Below are positions 43,502 to 56,077 of a stretch of DNA of 64,000 bases, piece by piece. The DNA is from Neostapfia colusana (taxonomy: Eukaryota > Streptophyta > Magnoliopsida > Poales > Poaceae). How positions within the stretch are numbered: the first letter of the stretch is position 1; each line of letters begins with the position of its first letter. The stretch is from assembly GCA_030760725.1 (NCBI GenBank), contig JASWHV010000012.1, positions 43,679,652 to 43,743,651 of the forward strand. Direction: 5' to 3'. The translations under genes and the position numbers were made by a program. The notes under the pieces are model-generated. The model did no database searches. It saw only the letters and a program-made list of their open reading frames with translations, and was not told the origin of the DNA.

Positions 43502-46500
43502 AGTGTACCCCACGTCTCTCATTATCTTAGAGGGACAGAAGGTCGATGTCATCCTAGGGATGTCGTGGTTAACCCGCCACGATGCTGTTTTAGACACCGT
43601 CCTTCGAGTCGTGCACTTAAACTCAGAAGTGCACGGGTCTCACTCTCTGGACAGTCCAGAAATAAAACTTCCAAGTGTCTATCAAGCCACAACCATCAGA
43701 TTGGAAGATATTCCAGTGGTCCGAGAGTTCCCTGACGTATTCCCGGACGATTTGCCAGGGATGCCGCCCAATAGAGAGGTGGAGTTCAAGATTGAACTTT
43801 CATCGGGAACCATGCCAATATCTCGAAGGCCGTACAAGATGGCGCCCAAGGAATTGGTTGAATTGAAGACCCAGCTAACGGACCTCCTGGAAAAGGGTTT
43901 TATTAGGCCGAGCTCCTCGCCATGGGGTTGTTCGGCATTATTTGTGAAGAAGAAGGATGAGACATTACAGCTTTGCGTGGACTATTGTCCATTAAATGCC
44001 GTAACCATCAAGAACAAGTACCCGTTGCCACGGATCGACATGTTGTTTGATCAGTTGGTCGAAGCAAAGATCTTTTCCAAGATGGATTTAAGATCCGGGT
44101 ACCATCAGATTAAGATAAGGGCCGAGGACATTCCAAAGACAACTTTCTCGACAAGGTACGGACTTTATGAGTACCTGGTCATGTCCTTCGGCCTCACCAA
44201 TGCTTCAGCTCACTTCATGTACTTGATGAACTCGGTATTCATGCCGGAGCTGGACAAGTTTGTCGTGGTCTTCATCGACGACATCCTGGTATATTCCAAG
44301 TCGGAGGAAGATCACAAGAAGCATCTGCGTATAGTCTTGCAACGGCCGCGGGATCACAAGCTATACGCGAAATTCAGCAAATGCGAGTTCTAGATATCGC
44401 AAGTGCCTTTACTCGGGCATATCATCTTAGCGGAGGGTATCGCGGTAGACCCGAGTAAGATCACTCAAGTGCTGAATTGGAAGTCCTCGAGAACTGTTCA
44501 CGAGGTACAGAGTTTCCTCGGACTCGCGGGATATTATCGGAGGTTCATTCTGAACTTCTCGAAGATTGCCAAGCCAATGACAGAGCTGCTGAAGAAGGCT
44601 ACCAAATATGTTTGGAGTCCAGCATGTGAAACAGCATTCAAGGCTTTAGTCAAGCACCTGACATCAGCACCGGTTTTGGCACAGCCAGACACAACAAAAC
44701 CGTTCGATGTGTACTGCGATGCATCCGGCATTGGGCTCGGATGTGTGTTGATGCAAGACCGAAGAGTGGTCGCGTATGGATCACGGCAGCTTAGAAACCA
44801 TGAGTAGAATTATCCAACCCACGACTTGGAGCTCGCTGCCGTGGTACTTGCACTGAAAACGTGGAGGCACTACCTACTCGGTAACCTCGTACATTTATAT
44901 ACCGACCACAAAAGCCTCAAGTACATATTCACTCAGAAGGAGCTGAACATGAGGCAGCGAAGATGGTTAGAATTGATAAAGGATTACGAAATAGAGATCC
45001 ATTATCATCCGGGCAAGGCAAACGTAGTGGCAGATGCGCTGAGCTGCAAGTCACACGTCAACAATCTGACCATCACACCGTTGGAAGAGAGCGAACCACC
45101 ACTGCATGTGATTCCACATGGAGCTCTCTACAACTTAGCTTTGATCCCCACCATCCGTGAAGAGATAGCAGCAGCCCAGAGGAATGACAAGGGCATGTCG
45201 CATTTGCGGAGACGTGTAGACAGTGGGGAGCTGAAATGTTTCCGTAAGGACGGATACGGCGTCCTATGGTTCAAGGATCGGATCGTCGTACCCCGTAACA
45301 CAGAATTACGGAAGAAAATCTTTGATGAGGCTCACTTGTCAAAATTTTCTATTCACTCCGGCAGCAACAAAATGTATCAAGAACTCAGAAGCAAGTTTTG
45401 GTGGACATGGATGAAGCGTGAGACTGCAAAATACGTGTCCGAGTGTGATACATGTCGAAGGGTGAAGGCAGACCATATGCGGAAACCGGGACTGCTGCAA
45501 CCACTGGGCATTCCTGCCTGGAAGTGGGAGGATGTGAGCATGGACTTCATCGTCGGTTTACCCACCACTCTTCAAAAGCATGATTCTGTGTAGGTGATCG
45601 TCGATCGGCTCACCAAAGTTGCCCATTTCATCCCGGTCAAGACAAACTACAACGCCAAGAAGTACGCTGAACTATACATCTCACGGATCCTATGCTTGTA
45701 CGGCGTACCTCGTACCATCATATCGGATCGGGGCACTTTATTGGTGTCCCATTTTTGGGAGCAGCTGCACTCTACCTTGGGGACGAAGCTGATCCGTAGT
45801 TCAGCATACCACGCGCAGACGGATGGGCAACCGAGCGGGTAAATCAAATCCTAGAAGACATGCTACGAGCTTGCGCTATCGACCACGGCAAGAATTGGGA
45901 TGATCACTTGCCGTTAGCCGAGTTCTCGTACAACAATGGGTACCAAGCCAGCATAAAGATGGCGCCCTATGAGGCTCTATACGGAAGGAAATGCCGCACA
46001 CCATTGAACTGGTGTGATTCTGGCGAAAGGGTTACCTTCGGGATTGACCTTGTCAACAACGCGGAAGAAAAGGTTCGATTGATTCAAGCGAACCTCAAAG
46101 CCGCCCAATCCCGGCAGAAACAGTATGCGGACCGGAGAAGACGCCCATTACAATTTGAAGTTGGAGAGCACGTATATCTACGGGTGTCTCCAATGAAGGG
46201 CGTAAACAGATTTGGGGTGAGAGGAAAGTTGGCACCTCGATTCATCGGTCCATTCCAGATTACTGAAAGATGTGGATCAGTGGCATACCGGCTGAAATTA
46301 CCAGAAGCACTTTCCGGTGCGCACGACGTCTTTCACATTTCCCAGCTGAGGAAGCGTCTCAAGCTATCAACTACCGTTCGGCTGGGAGATATTGAACTGC
46401 AACCGGATCTCACCTATCGGGAGGAACCGGTGCAGATTATCGATGAAAAGGCCCGAACCACACGCAACCGTACGTTGTGGTTCTACAAGGTTCTATAGAG

Positions 46501-46560
46501 TAATCACTCCGTGGACAAAGCGACATGGTAGAGCGAAGAATTTCTTCGCGCTAACTACCC
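43490..46560 (+). pseudogene. RLG-2 pol: protease C-terminus, RT, RNase H, integrase, chromodomain
   Basis: Protease remnant [10 protein letters not shown] (43540-43575) without its catalytic aspartate. RT 43740-44400 with [34 protein letters not shown] and [11 protein letters not shown]. RNase H 44680-44920 with YCDASG, LELAAVV and [11 protein letters not shown]. Integrase 45310-46100 with [17 protein letters not shown] and ILEDML. The tail ends EEPVQIID...NRTLWFYKVL and then a stop (46496-46498) replacing the chromodomain Trp; coding similarity continues to about 46560. Other lesions: stops at 44391-44393 (FW to F-stop), 44805-44807 and 45591-45593, and a one-base loss near 45832 (expected PERVNQ). 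Confidence 0.9.
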
Positions 46561-46644
46561 CGACTTTTTCGTGTCGCATATCCGGTAATTTTCCACCGTC
46601 CTCTCTCTCATTTTCACCTTATAATCTCGGGACAAGATTATTTT

Positions 46645-46657
46645 AAGGGGGGAGGAA
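46645..46657 (+). other. RLG-2 polypurine tract
   Basis: aaggggggaggaa abutting the 3' LTR start tgtaaggacc. Confidence 0.9.
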
Positions 46658-49600
46658 TGTAAGGACCTCAGTTTTTGACACATATTTGAAGTGTTCATCA
46701 CCACACCACACACCTCATTTGAAGAAAGTTGATGAACACAAAGGAAGAGCAAGTAACCACCATCAACATGCTCATTAGAAAAACAAACTCACATATTGCA
46801 AAAGTGGTATTCCCCACATGTGATATAGGTGGGCTGGACATATGAAAACTCCTACACAATGCTAAGGATGTCCATGCCAAGTTTCACCCAAATTCAAAAC
46901 CTTTTTGAGGTCCTTTTGGGTATAGCTAGAAAGAGGACAGTTTCAAACCATATTCAAATTCAAACTGTTTTTATCCCATGAATTCAAAAGTGGGAGGCAT
47001 ATTCTTATTCAGCACATTTTTGTGAGCTTACACACCAATTTTCACCCAATTTGGAGTTGATCTTGACATGAGCTAAGTGGGACAAATTCAAACTTTATTT
47101 GAATTCAAAACTGAACTTGTGCTGAAATTCATTCAAACCAAACCCAATTTGAAATCTAATCAATTCAAATGGCTCATGGGTGAATAATTTGAATCACCAT
47201 GGGTATTTTGGGGCTCACTGTTTACAACAGTGATTAGGAGTAAATTTCAGAGGTTAAAATTGGAAGTGGGACCCACATGTAATAGAGAGAAGGAGGCAAA
47301 ACTTGCACACAAAGTCACAGCCTCGGTGGGGAATTCCACCGAGCAGCTTTCGGCGGTGCCACCGAGCAGCCACCGGCGCCACCAGCTGATTCCCCTCTAC
47401 GCGCGCTGGCGCCCAGGCGGCCTGCTCGTGCCCCCACATGACCGTCACCGCCTCAGCGGGGTGAAGACCGGGTGCCTTCTTATCCCCGCGAGCAACACTG
47501 GGCGGCGCCATTCCTTTTCTTCCCGAGCTCTCGGTCGATCGGGAAAACACAGCAAACAATCGTGTCCTCGCCTCTCCGAGTTGCCAGGCAACATCCTGAG
47601 TTCGAGTACCACCCTCCCAACGCCTGAACCACCGGGTTTCGGCCCCTGTTCCCGTGATCAACGACGACCGCCGCAGTTTAGCTGAAGGACGGCGATCGGT
47701 CTCACGTGGGCAGCACACTACAGCCACTTCCACGGCCGAGCAAGGGCAGCAAAAGGAGCGCACGGACTCCACGCTGCTTCCACCTGAAGCTCATGCCACG
47801 CCGTGAACTCTCGCAGGCGAATTCTCAGTTTTTGCTCCGGCAACCTTAAACTGAGCTTCCGGTACGGTTTCTTCAAATTCTCGCTCTATGATCTTTCGGT
47901 GGTTATCAAATCTTGCACATAGACGCTGGACTAGCCGGCGATCAAGTTCTTTTCTGCATCCGTGGCGTGAAACTGTCTAGGAGTGACGAATTTCGAGCTC
48001 GATCAAGGGGGGTCATGGCGGGCACGATCGGTCACACGGTGCCGACCGACTTGCCGCCATCCCTGAACCCTTTTGACACCTTGTCGAGGTTCCTAGAGGT
48101 ACACTGATGCTGTAGGACCGTTTGTTCGAGGTGTTGGCAGGTTAGAACCCACGGTCGACGGCGCCAAACCTCAACGGAGGCCGAGGCACGTCGCCGGGCT
48201 ATTTCCGGTCACCCCCAGCCCGACCTGACACCATGGGAGGTCCGGCAGCGGCGAGCCGGCGAGCTCCGGGTCTGCTCCGGCGAGGTCGGCGGCGCGGGCG
48301 CGAGAGAACGGCGGGAGGAAGACGAAGCCGGCTGGCCCACGTGTCAGCGGCTGAAGAATTTAAATCGGGATCGGGTGTGGGCCAGGATCGGCTGTGCTGG
48401 CGCGCAAATACCCTGTGGGCCTCGGTGTGCCGGACACCTCCGCGCTCAACACGTGTCCCCGCGGACCCCCGCGAGTTTAAACTTTTCCCCGATTTTCAGA
48501 ATTCTTCCAAACTTCAAATCCTCATAACTTTGGCTAGAAAGCTCCAAATCGAGTGAACCAAAAATTGTTGGATTCAGCTCTCTGAGCACTTTCCAGCAAA
48601 TCAGGTTTCACTACATGAAAATCCTTATTTCTCCATAATTAATTCCTCAAAGTTTAAACTGTTTGGAATTTTAACTGGAGAATCCTTTGGAGGAAAATCC
48701 TGAACTACCATAAAAATTTCAGATCCATTTGAGCTCATTGGTCCACCTAATGGTGTGATTAGTGAAACTGTTCCAGAGAAAATAGAAAATGTTCAGAAAC
48801 ATTTTCAGAATTTCCTCTGAAATTGTTTAGCTCATATCTTTAGCTACGAACCTTCAAATTAAGTGAGACCAACTCCATTAGTACCCTCTGAAAATCTAGT
48901 TTTCAGAAAGTCATAGTTTGTTTCATGAAAATCCTTAGAACACCCTAAAAGCCTTCAATTAAGGTCAAGTACATAATTAATTGTGGAGGTCTCAAATGAG
49001 CTTTGCTGCAACTAAAACTTGACCAAATCTCTGTTTAGGTTGTAACCAAGCCACAATAAAAGTTTCACAGTCATTGGGTCTGTCTAGTAAGGGTTATAGA
49101 CTTCACAAATTGAAATTCAATCAAATGCATTTAAATTAATACATATACTTGTATATAATGTAGTCGCTAAGATCGAGGAGGAACCCGAAGTCCTAGACTT
49201 CGTTACTCTGGAAGAGCAGCTAGCCTACGACCAAGAGCAGCAAGGCAAGCTCCGGTTTGCATTAACCTTTTACAAGTTTTATTGTTTTGAGCACATACTT
49301 GATTACTTTATTCTTTGCATTAGAGTCTTGTTTGGAAACCCAACTGCATAGCCAAGAAAACCATGGGTTGGGTTTAGGATGGCAAACCCCGTTAGCTACT
49401 GCAATGCTAAGATAGAGTAGGATTCGGTACAAGTCGAGTAGTTGGAACTACTCGCGAGCATAGGCTAGAGGCACTCGACTCGGGTAGTGATAGCACATGA
49501 AACCCATGGCAAGAAAATGAGACCAAGCGGAGGGTAAGGGCAGCAGGACTTTGGGGCCTGTGTGCTGTAGCTCCATTTGTGTCAATTGAGGACCGAGCCG

Positions 49601-50647
49601 TGTGCCTGTTGAACAAGCTAGAACAGTACCGAAGATCTACCGGCTATATGGGAACCGGGAAACTGATGTAACTCGGGTAGCTGGGTATTGAGGCATTGCC
49701 CGTCGTTCAGAGGGTAGGTTTAGAGCTTGAGGTGTAAATCGGCCGGCGGCACTGAGATGCGCGTGCAGAGACCTCTTGCTCGGGACGATGGGACCGGTTC
49801 AATATTTGGCTGACGGGCGAAAGGTGGTTGCGTATGGCGTCCGTGATGGTTGTTGTAGGCAACATCGAGTACGGGTGTACGTGACGGGTTGTTCGGGTAA
49901 CCCTGCAGGTGTAAATCGATTATAATCGCCGTCCCTCGCGGTCAGTGAGTACCACTTGTTCACTATACCGTGACGTAGAAAGAACAGGCTAGTTGCATGT
50001 TAAAATGTTGCTGATTGAAAGATGGACTTGATTGTTAATGATTTGCTGTAGTTTAGAGCTAATTAAAGTTCCTTTCAACTTTGGGCAAAGTACATGAGAG
50101 AAATGCGTTTCTTGTTTGATTGCGGCTCTCTCATGTGCCTTAGGGTAAGGTTCTCCACAACCTTCTGCTAAAACTTGAAAGTAAGATTCTACTAATTAGG
50201 CGAGTCCTTGCAAATGATTTTTACCTCATGTAACCCATCACCCCTCATGTAGAAGTTCCATGTTTAGGTGAGACGGGTCAGACATGCTGAGCCTTCGTGC
50301 TCACTGCTTGTGTTTGAAGCTTTTGCAGGGTTCTATGAGGAAGGGACTCCCGAAGAGGAGACGGAACCCTAGGAGGGGAACCCCGTCGAGTGGGAGTCGT
50401 GCATGCCGCAGAGTTAGTGTGCGTGTGTGCTAGCAAGGACAAGTTCAAGGGCTGAACGTGAACTTGATGCGTAGTCTACGCCCGCGAGTGTAGACTGGAC
50501 ATATTTTGCTGTAAACATGTTCATAAACCTGTTTATGTAAAAAAATTTCGCTTCCGCTTTGTACCTTTGACGTGTGTTATATGGTGCTGTGCAACGCAGC
50601 ACCCCTCAGCGTGATCCTGGCTCGACAAGACCGGTGGGGTCGTGTCA
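46658..50647 (+). repeat. RLG-2 3' LTR
   Basis: 3990 bp, same ends as the 5' LTR. It keeps the 610 bp (49861-50470) lost from the other copy. The AATAAA signal present at 41475 reads aaaaaa here (about 50539-50545). Confidence 0.92.
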
Positions 50648-51114
50648 GTCGATGGGTTCCTCCATTTATACTCGCTCTCGCCACCTCTCCCACTGCAAGT
50701 GGGGAGGAGATCGTGGTACAGGGATAGCTTACCCCGTCGTATGTCAGCCAGAGTACTCAATGAAGTCGCCGTATCGGGAGTCCGCCTCCCCACATGGTCC
50801 CATATTGTCGCCGGGGTAATCCATACCGGAGCGCTTGCGCGCCCCGCGTATTACTCCTCTTTTGTTCCATCAGAGGGACGGGCATTCAATGCTCTCGCCA
50901 GGGATGGCACTCGAGTGCCTTCCCACTTGGCCACGACGGCGCCTGCTCTGCATTGAAGGCCCTCTGCTTCTCGCCTACCCGAGGTCAGGATCGGGACCCC
51001 CTATTTCGTCCGCTCCGTCTTTTTCCGAACTCAGGCTCGGGCCTCCTCCTTCGTTCGGGCCCCGAGGGGAAGGCTCCCCTCTTTCCCCCATGGGGTCGGG
51101 GTCAGGACCCATCA
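50648..51114 (+). repeat. RLX-C 5' LTR, right part
   Basis: Begins with the right copy of gtcga (50648-50652) and continues the LTR. A TATA-like tttatact is at 50665-50672, and the LTR ends ggacccatca. Compare 18051-18428 and 54681 onward. Confidence 0.87.
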
Positions 51115-52362
51115 GTAGCCCCTGAGCCTCTAGTCGATCTTGTCGATCAATCAGGGGGTGAACACCGGTCTACTTCGATCCTACACAGCTAAAAACAAAG
51201 AAAAGGTTGTTGGTGCTCGGTTTATATTTGGTAGCTGCGGCGAATGGACCTCCAGCGACCGGTCACGACCTTCGGTCATTCCCACCGGGGTCTTGCAGCA
51301 ATCCCTCGGGCCCACTTTTGAGGGGTCGGGTTGTCGTTATGGCGAGTTCGCCTTACCCACATCCGCAAAATGTTTGTGATTCGGAGGGCTTGGGCCAATC
51401 GGGGCCTTTCCTCAGTAGTCGAGAACCTGGGCCCGATGAGTTGTCTATCAGGTAGAACTGAGTGAAACCCATTTGTCTTGTTCGTTAGGGCGATCGGAAC
51501 CATTGGCCTTGCTTCGCGTCGGGGGCTTCCTGGTTGGGGCTTGGTGCCCGCGTTTCATCAGATCCCTGCTCGAGGCGTGCGCGTGGTTCCCAAGCTCATC
51601 GTTGGCTCGGGCGGCTCGCTGCCTACCCTTCAGGGGTTACCTCAGCGCTTCGCGGGGCTAAGACTCGGCTGAAGACTTAGAGGCATCAGGTGGATTCCCC
51701 CTGCCCGAGGTCGTCCCTATCACGGACCACCTCGCATTGTGTGCCCCTCACCCATGGGCGCCCCGGGCAGCCTCGAAGCCTTTCACAGGCCATCCTACGG
51801 ACCCAGGGCTTATCGAGTCTTTAATGTGGGTTGGAGTCTTACCTTCCTTCCATTGGTCATGTCATCATCTGTGTTCAGCAAAGTTGAGGAGACGCCGCTC
51901 GACTCAGCTCCCACATCACCGTCGTGGTTTTGAGTCGTGAAGCTGAGTAATCATTGCCTAGTGGGGCCTCTGTGCGATCGCGGTGGTTTTAATGCGCGGA
52001 ATCGAGGAGGCGCCGCTCGAATCGGTTCCCTAGCCACCAACTGGTTTTATTCCAGGGGCATTTGGGTGGTGTTTACAGCGACGGTTTCTTTGAGGTGGCA
52101 TGAACGGTCGCCTGCCCCTGACGGTTGTCATATTTGGCATCGCTTTGACATCTTTATATTCCATTCCTTTAAGCGTCCCTTACGGGTTCACCTTTCTTGC
52201 TTCTGTGCTTCTCCACTCTGCGCAGTGCTCCTTTCTTCCTTTGCCTTTTTGGCCTTTCGTATTTGTTTCACCGTTGTACCTCTTTCCCGGTGCCACCGCC
52301 AGAGAGAGAGGGGGAAGAGTGCAACTCCTCCTTGAGCGGCATGCCTTCATCCTTTTGACGAG
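51115..52362 (+). other. RLX-C leader region
   Basis: Non-coding leader, collinear with RLX-A 14108-15267 from about 51187. Begins gtagcccctgagcc after the LTR. The ORFs here show no family signature. Confidence 0.7.
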
Positions 52363-54501
52363 ATGCCTTCGTGATCAAAGTCAGAGTTCCATCGGAGCTT
52401 CATCGCCGTCCTCCAGGAGATAGGGATGTTGTCAGAGCGTGACGCCCGCGCCATCCGCGTTCCCGCAGAGGAGCCTTTTCCTGCTCTGCGGGCCGATGAG
52501 ATGGTTTCGCTGAGCGCCTTTCACCTGCGCGTGCTTGGATTACCGACGCAACATTTCTTCTAGGGCCTGCTATATGAATACAGATTGGAGCTTCATCATC
52601 TGAAGCCGTACGGCGTGCTTCAAGTGGCGCTGTTCATCATCTTATGTGAAGCTTATTTAGGGATGGTTCCATATTTCGAGTTGTGGAGGTACTTCTTCTG
52701 CTTGTGGCCGTCATCCGACCAGGTCCCTCTCCCGTCCATGGGAGGCACCTTCATCGAATTGCGTCGGGGGTGAACGAAATTCATCAGCACGCGTTAGCCC
52801 CCTCTTCCAATTGGGTGGGAGCGTTAGTGGTTATACATCAGGAATGACACTCCCGCCCTTCCGACTTTCTCAGGCAGATCTATCCGGGAGCAAAATTCCT
52901 GGAAGTGGGGGACTCCAAGGAGGGTGATGGACAAGATTGACCTGATCCTTCGACACATCAAGAGCCTCAGGAACAACAGACTCTCGGGTGCTCATCTTCT
53001 CCAGACCTTTCTCCAGCATAGGGTTCTTCCTATTCGAGACCGGCCGCACACCCTAAACTTCTACAGGGGGCCGAGTGATCCGATCGGGAGTCGGGTGAAG
53101 AGCTATCTCGGGAAGAATTGTCTCGACGCTTCCGGATCATCTTGGGACTGGATGCTGGCGACCCCTCTCAACGCGGCTTCCCCAAACCTCTGCGGGCCAT
53201 GGGGCATTGTCAACCATCCCAAAGTCCCTGAAGATCGAGAGACGCGGGCATTGCGAGCCACTCGGGAGGCCGCCAAGAAGCAAAAGAAAGATGAAGGTAA
53301 AGCTCATCGGATCTGATGCGAGAAGCAGAAGCATGCAGCTCGTGTGCCCAATCAGACTACCCCAGAGTCATCATCGGAAGGTGATGGTGACTCGGAGGGG
53401 AGCAACGACGATCTGGCCGGAGTTCTGACCTTCGTTGCTCTGGTGATGGGAAACGGGCGGCCACGCTTGTTCGTGACCGAGAATCAAAGGGGAGGGTGAG
53501 TGCTGATCCCACTGAACGCTCCTGCGGGGGGCACGACGCCGGCCTTTTGGGGGCTCAGGCGTCGGATGTTCGGGTCACTGGGGGGTCCTTACCCTCCAGC
53601 ATGGGGTTACAGCTAACGGGCGGTTAAGCGTTGGAGGGAGGTTAGTCGGGCGCCAACCCCGGACCAACAGCTCATGTGGAGCGCCCTCCACATCCTTGGG
53701 GAGTTCCGGCTCTTGCCACCGTCGAGGTGGTGACTCCGGCTCCTGTTCAGCCGCCGACTGCTGCTTCCTGTTCCCTAGATGATCCGACTTCACCGTGTGA
53801 GTCGTCCACCATCCTTCAGCAGTGAGGGAGGTATCTCTTACTTCTTTCTTGCCGTGCTGCCTTCTTTTTGATTAGGTCCTTGACTTGTGCCCTCGCGTAG
53901 GAGGTCCGACCCCGCGCTCGGCGCTCCTCCGAGTGCTGCAGCTCCGGCTGAGGGCTTGGCAAGGAGAACAGTCTTGACGGTGGCTGAGGCAGCAGAGGGA
54001 GGGCCTGTCTGGACTTATGGTCCGGTGGTCGTTCTGAGTCCCTCTGCCGACGAGGGCGGGGTGACAACGACGGGCGTTGGTTGCGATTATCTCGGACCCG
54101 CCACGAGGGGCCCGACCTCATATACCTTACGCCGACTTCCAACGCTAGAGCGGGCATCGACGCCGGGCGAGGGGGGGGTCAAGCTGAGTCCGGTGGTGCC
54201 TGGGGGTCGAATGAGCGGAGGCGGGAGGAAAAGACCTAGGCTTATTTTGTTTCCAGCTTACCGGTGTTTAGTCAGGTCTCTCGGTGGAGTGCGGGGCCTG
54301 GACGTGGTGCCCGAGCGGTTGTGAGGGATGCCTCCGAATGGGCTGGTAAGACCTCTTTTTTCTTCTCCCCTTCCTCTTGATGAAAGTTCTCGGGTTTTGA
54401 CGAGGGGTTCCCTTTATGGCAGGAACTGGTTCGCCGAGCTGCTTAGGAGTCACGACTTCTTTGTGAAAGCGAGGACTTTCGATGTTGTGCGGAGGCTGAG
54501 C
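52363..54501 (+). pseudogene. RLX-C gag-like gene, Transposase_28 family
   Basis: ATG at 52363 with an early stop, then VPAEEPFPALRADEMVSLSA and the diagnostic LELHHLKPYG, LCEAYLG and YFELWRYFF (52580-52710), interrupted by a stop at about 52561. The second block LSGAHLLQ...RDRPHTLNFY...GPSDP is at about 52980-53080, followed by KKQKKDE. Intron-like segments: 53831-53900, the same 70-bp length as in RLX-A, and 54346-54422 with donor gtaaga. The gene is cut off at 54501 directly by the 3' LTR, earlier than RLX-A. Confidence 0.75.
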
Positions 54502-55081
54502 TGGATTTTCGACTAGTAACTAATGTGTCACGCATTCGTCCTCAATATGGCCTAGCTAAGAACACAAAGGAGTTATACTGGTTCAGGCAAGGTGCCCTAC
54601 GTCCAGTCTCGGGTGTCTCGCTGTTCTTTCTTTAGAATAGGGTGGTTCTTTTACAAGTGCAAGAGCTTGTCCTCAGGGAGTCGATCGGTTCCTCCCTTTA
54701 TACTCGCTTTCGCCGCCTTTCGCTCTGCAAGTGGGGAGGATATCGTGGGTACAGGGACAGCTTCTCCCGTTGTACGTCGGCCAGAGTACTCAATGAAGTC
54801 TTCGTATCGGGAGTCCCCCTCCCCATCTGCTCCCGTCTTGTCTGCGGGCTAAGCCATACCGAAGCGCACGTGTGCCCGCGTATTACTCCTCTTATGTTCC
54901 GTCAGAGGGTACGGGAATTCAATGCTCTTGCCACGGATGGCACTCGAGTGCCTTCCCGCTTGGCCATGACGGCGCCTGCTCAACATTGAAGGCCATCTGC
55001 TTCTCGCCTACCCGAGGTCAGGCTCGGGCCTCTTCTCTAAGGTCTTCCCTTCGCCTGAGCACCGAGGGAGAGGCTCGCTTC
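54502..55081 (+). repeat. RLX-C 3' LTR, left part
   Basis: Starts tggattttcgactagtaact, with a TATA-like tttatact at 54697-54704. It ends at gcttc (55077-55081) where solo LTR E is inserted. The last about 80 bp repeat material that also appears after the insertion. Confidence 0.78.
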
Positions 55082-55424
55082 TGATGTGGACATCACTTCT
55101 ACGGATATACACAACACTCCCATGGTATACATGCAAGGTCCAATTACTAGAGCTCGAGCACGACAATTAAATTTAGAGGTGAGCTCGTTCCTGAACAATT
55201 CTTTATATGTGAATTTTGAGAGTATGTTGCTACCTAATGGATTAATTATGATTAGGAACCATGGAGAGGACATGGAGATACATGGAGAGGGGTTTGGAGG
55301 CGTGGAGGACCAGAAAATACGCCAACAAGAAGCTAGAGACCGAGCCCAACTCAAAATCGTAACACCCTCAAATTCATTTCCATACATTGCATACATTTTT
55401 CATGTAGAAAAGCATTATAAAAGA

Positions 55425-55705
55425 AGTAGAAATGGAGAAAGAACTATAGAAATGGAGAAAGAACCATAGAAATGGAGAAAAAACCATAGAAATGGAGGAA
55501 GAAACCATAGAAATGGAGGAAAAACCACAGAAATGGAGAAGGGAATATAGAAATGGAGAATGGGGCATAGAAATGGAGAAGGGAAATATAGAAATGGAGA
55601 ACGGGGCATAGAAATGGAGAAGGGAGATGTAAAAATGGAGAATGGGACATAGAAATGGAGAGGGGAATGTAGAAATGGAATAAGTGACATAGAAATGATG
55701 AGGAA
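55425..55705. repeat. A/G-rich minisatellite, roughly 20-bp unit, about 14 copies
   Basis: tagaaatggagaa recurs with variable spacers (agaaccata, ggggca, gggaata). One strand is almost pure purine. It lies inside X2. Confidence 0.88.
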
Positions 55706-55869
55706 TGGGAAAAAGATAGCTGAAATGAGCCATTCCCAAATTTCCCAGAATTTTCCCCAAAATTTCCAAATTCCCCAATTCCACAAAAGGGGAATTTTCC
55801 CCAAATTGTCCGCACCAATTAAGGGGAGGCCCCTTGGCGGCAGCCCTTAAGGGGGGAAACCCTATTCCC

Positions 55870-56065
55870 CACCTTTAAGACTCTTTGGTTAAGTCCCCCA
55901 CATCTAGGACTCTTTGGTTAAATCCCCCACCATTAGGACTCTTTGTTTCCACCTTTAGGACTCTTTGGTTGAGTCCCATCTTGCTAGGATTTCCACCCCT
56001 AGGACTCTTTGGTTGAGTCCCATCTTGCTAGGACTCTTAGTTTCCACCCCTAGGACTCTTTTTCC
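55870..56065. repeat. Second tandem array in X2, core taggactctttggtt
   Basis: About seven copies of aggactcttt spaced roughly 25-30 bp, alternating with gagtcccatcttg or cccccac spacers, ending just before the TATA box at 56070. Confidence 0.85.
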
Positions 56066-56069
56066 CCCT

Positions 56070-56077
56070 TATAAATA
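56070..56077 (+). promoter_or_regulatory. TATA box of solo LTR X2
   Basis: tataaata directly downstream of two tandem arrays; the X1 counterpart is at 3801-3807. Confidence 0.6.

Larger units (their letters stand above)
38118..50647 (+). mobile_element. RLG-2: Ty3/gypsy chromovirus lacking gag
   Basis: LTRs 38118-41583 and 46658-50647, PBS at 41587, purine tract before 46658, flanks gtcga at 38113-38117 and 50648-50652. The internal region holds an unidentified 139-codon ORF, then the protease C-terminus, RT, RNase H, integrase and chromodomain remnant, with no recognisable gag. LTR length differs (3466 vs 3990 bp), mainly because of a 610-bp deletion in the 5' LTR. Several stops and one frameshift show it is older or more decayed than RLG-1. 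Confidence 0.93.

Noticed and set aside
55425..55705. Regular short repeats resembling a CRISPR array
   Set aside because: Units are degenerate with no unique spacers of constant length, and the context is a plant LTR.
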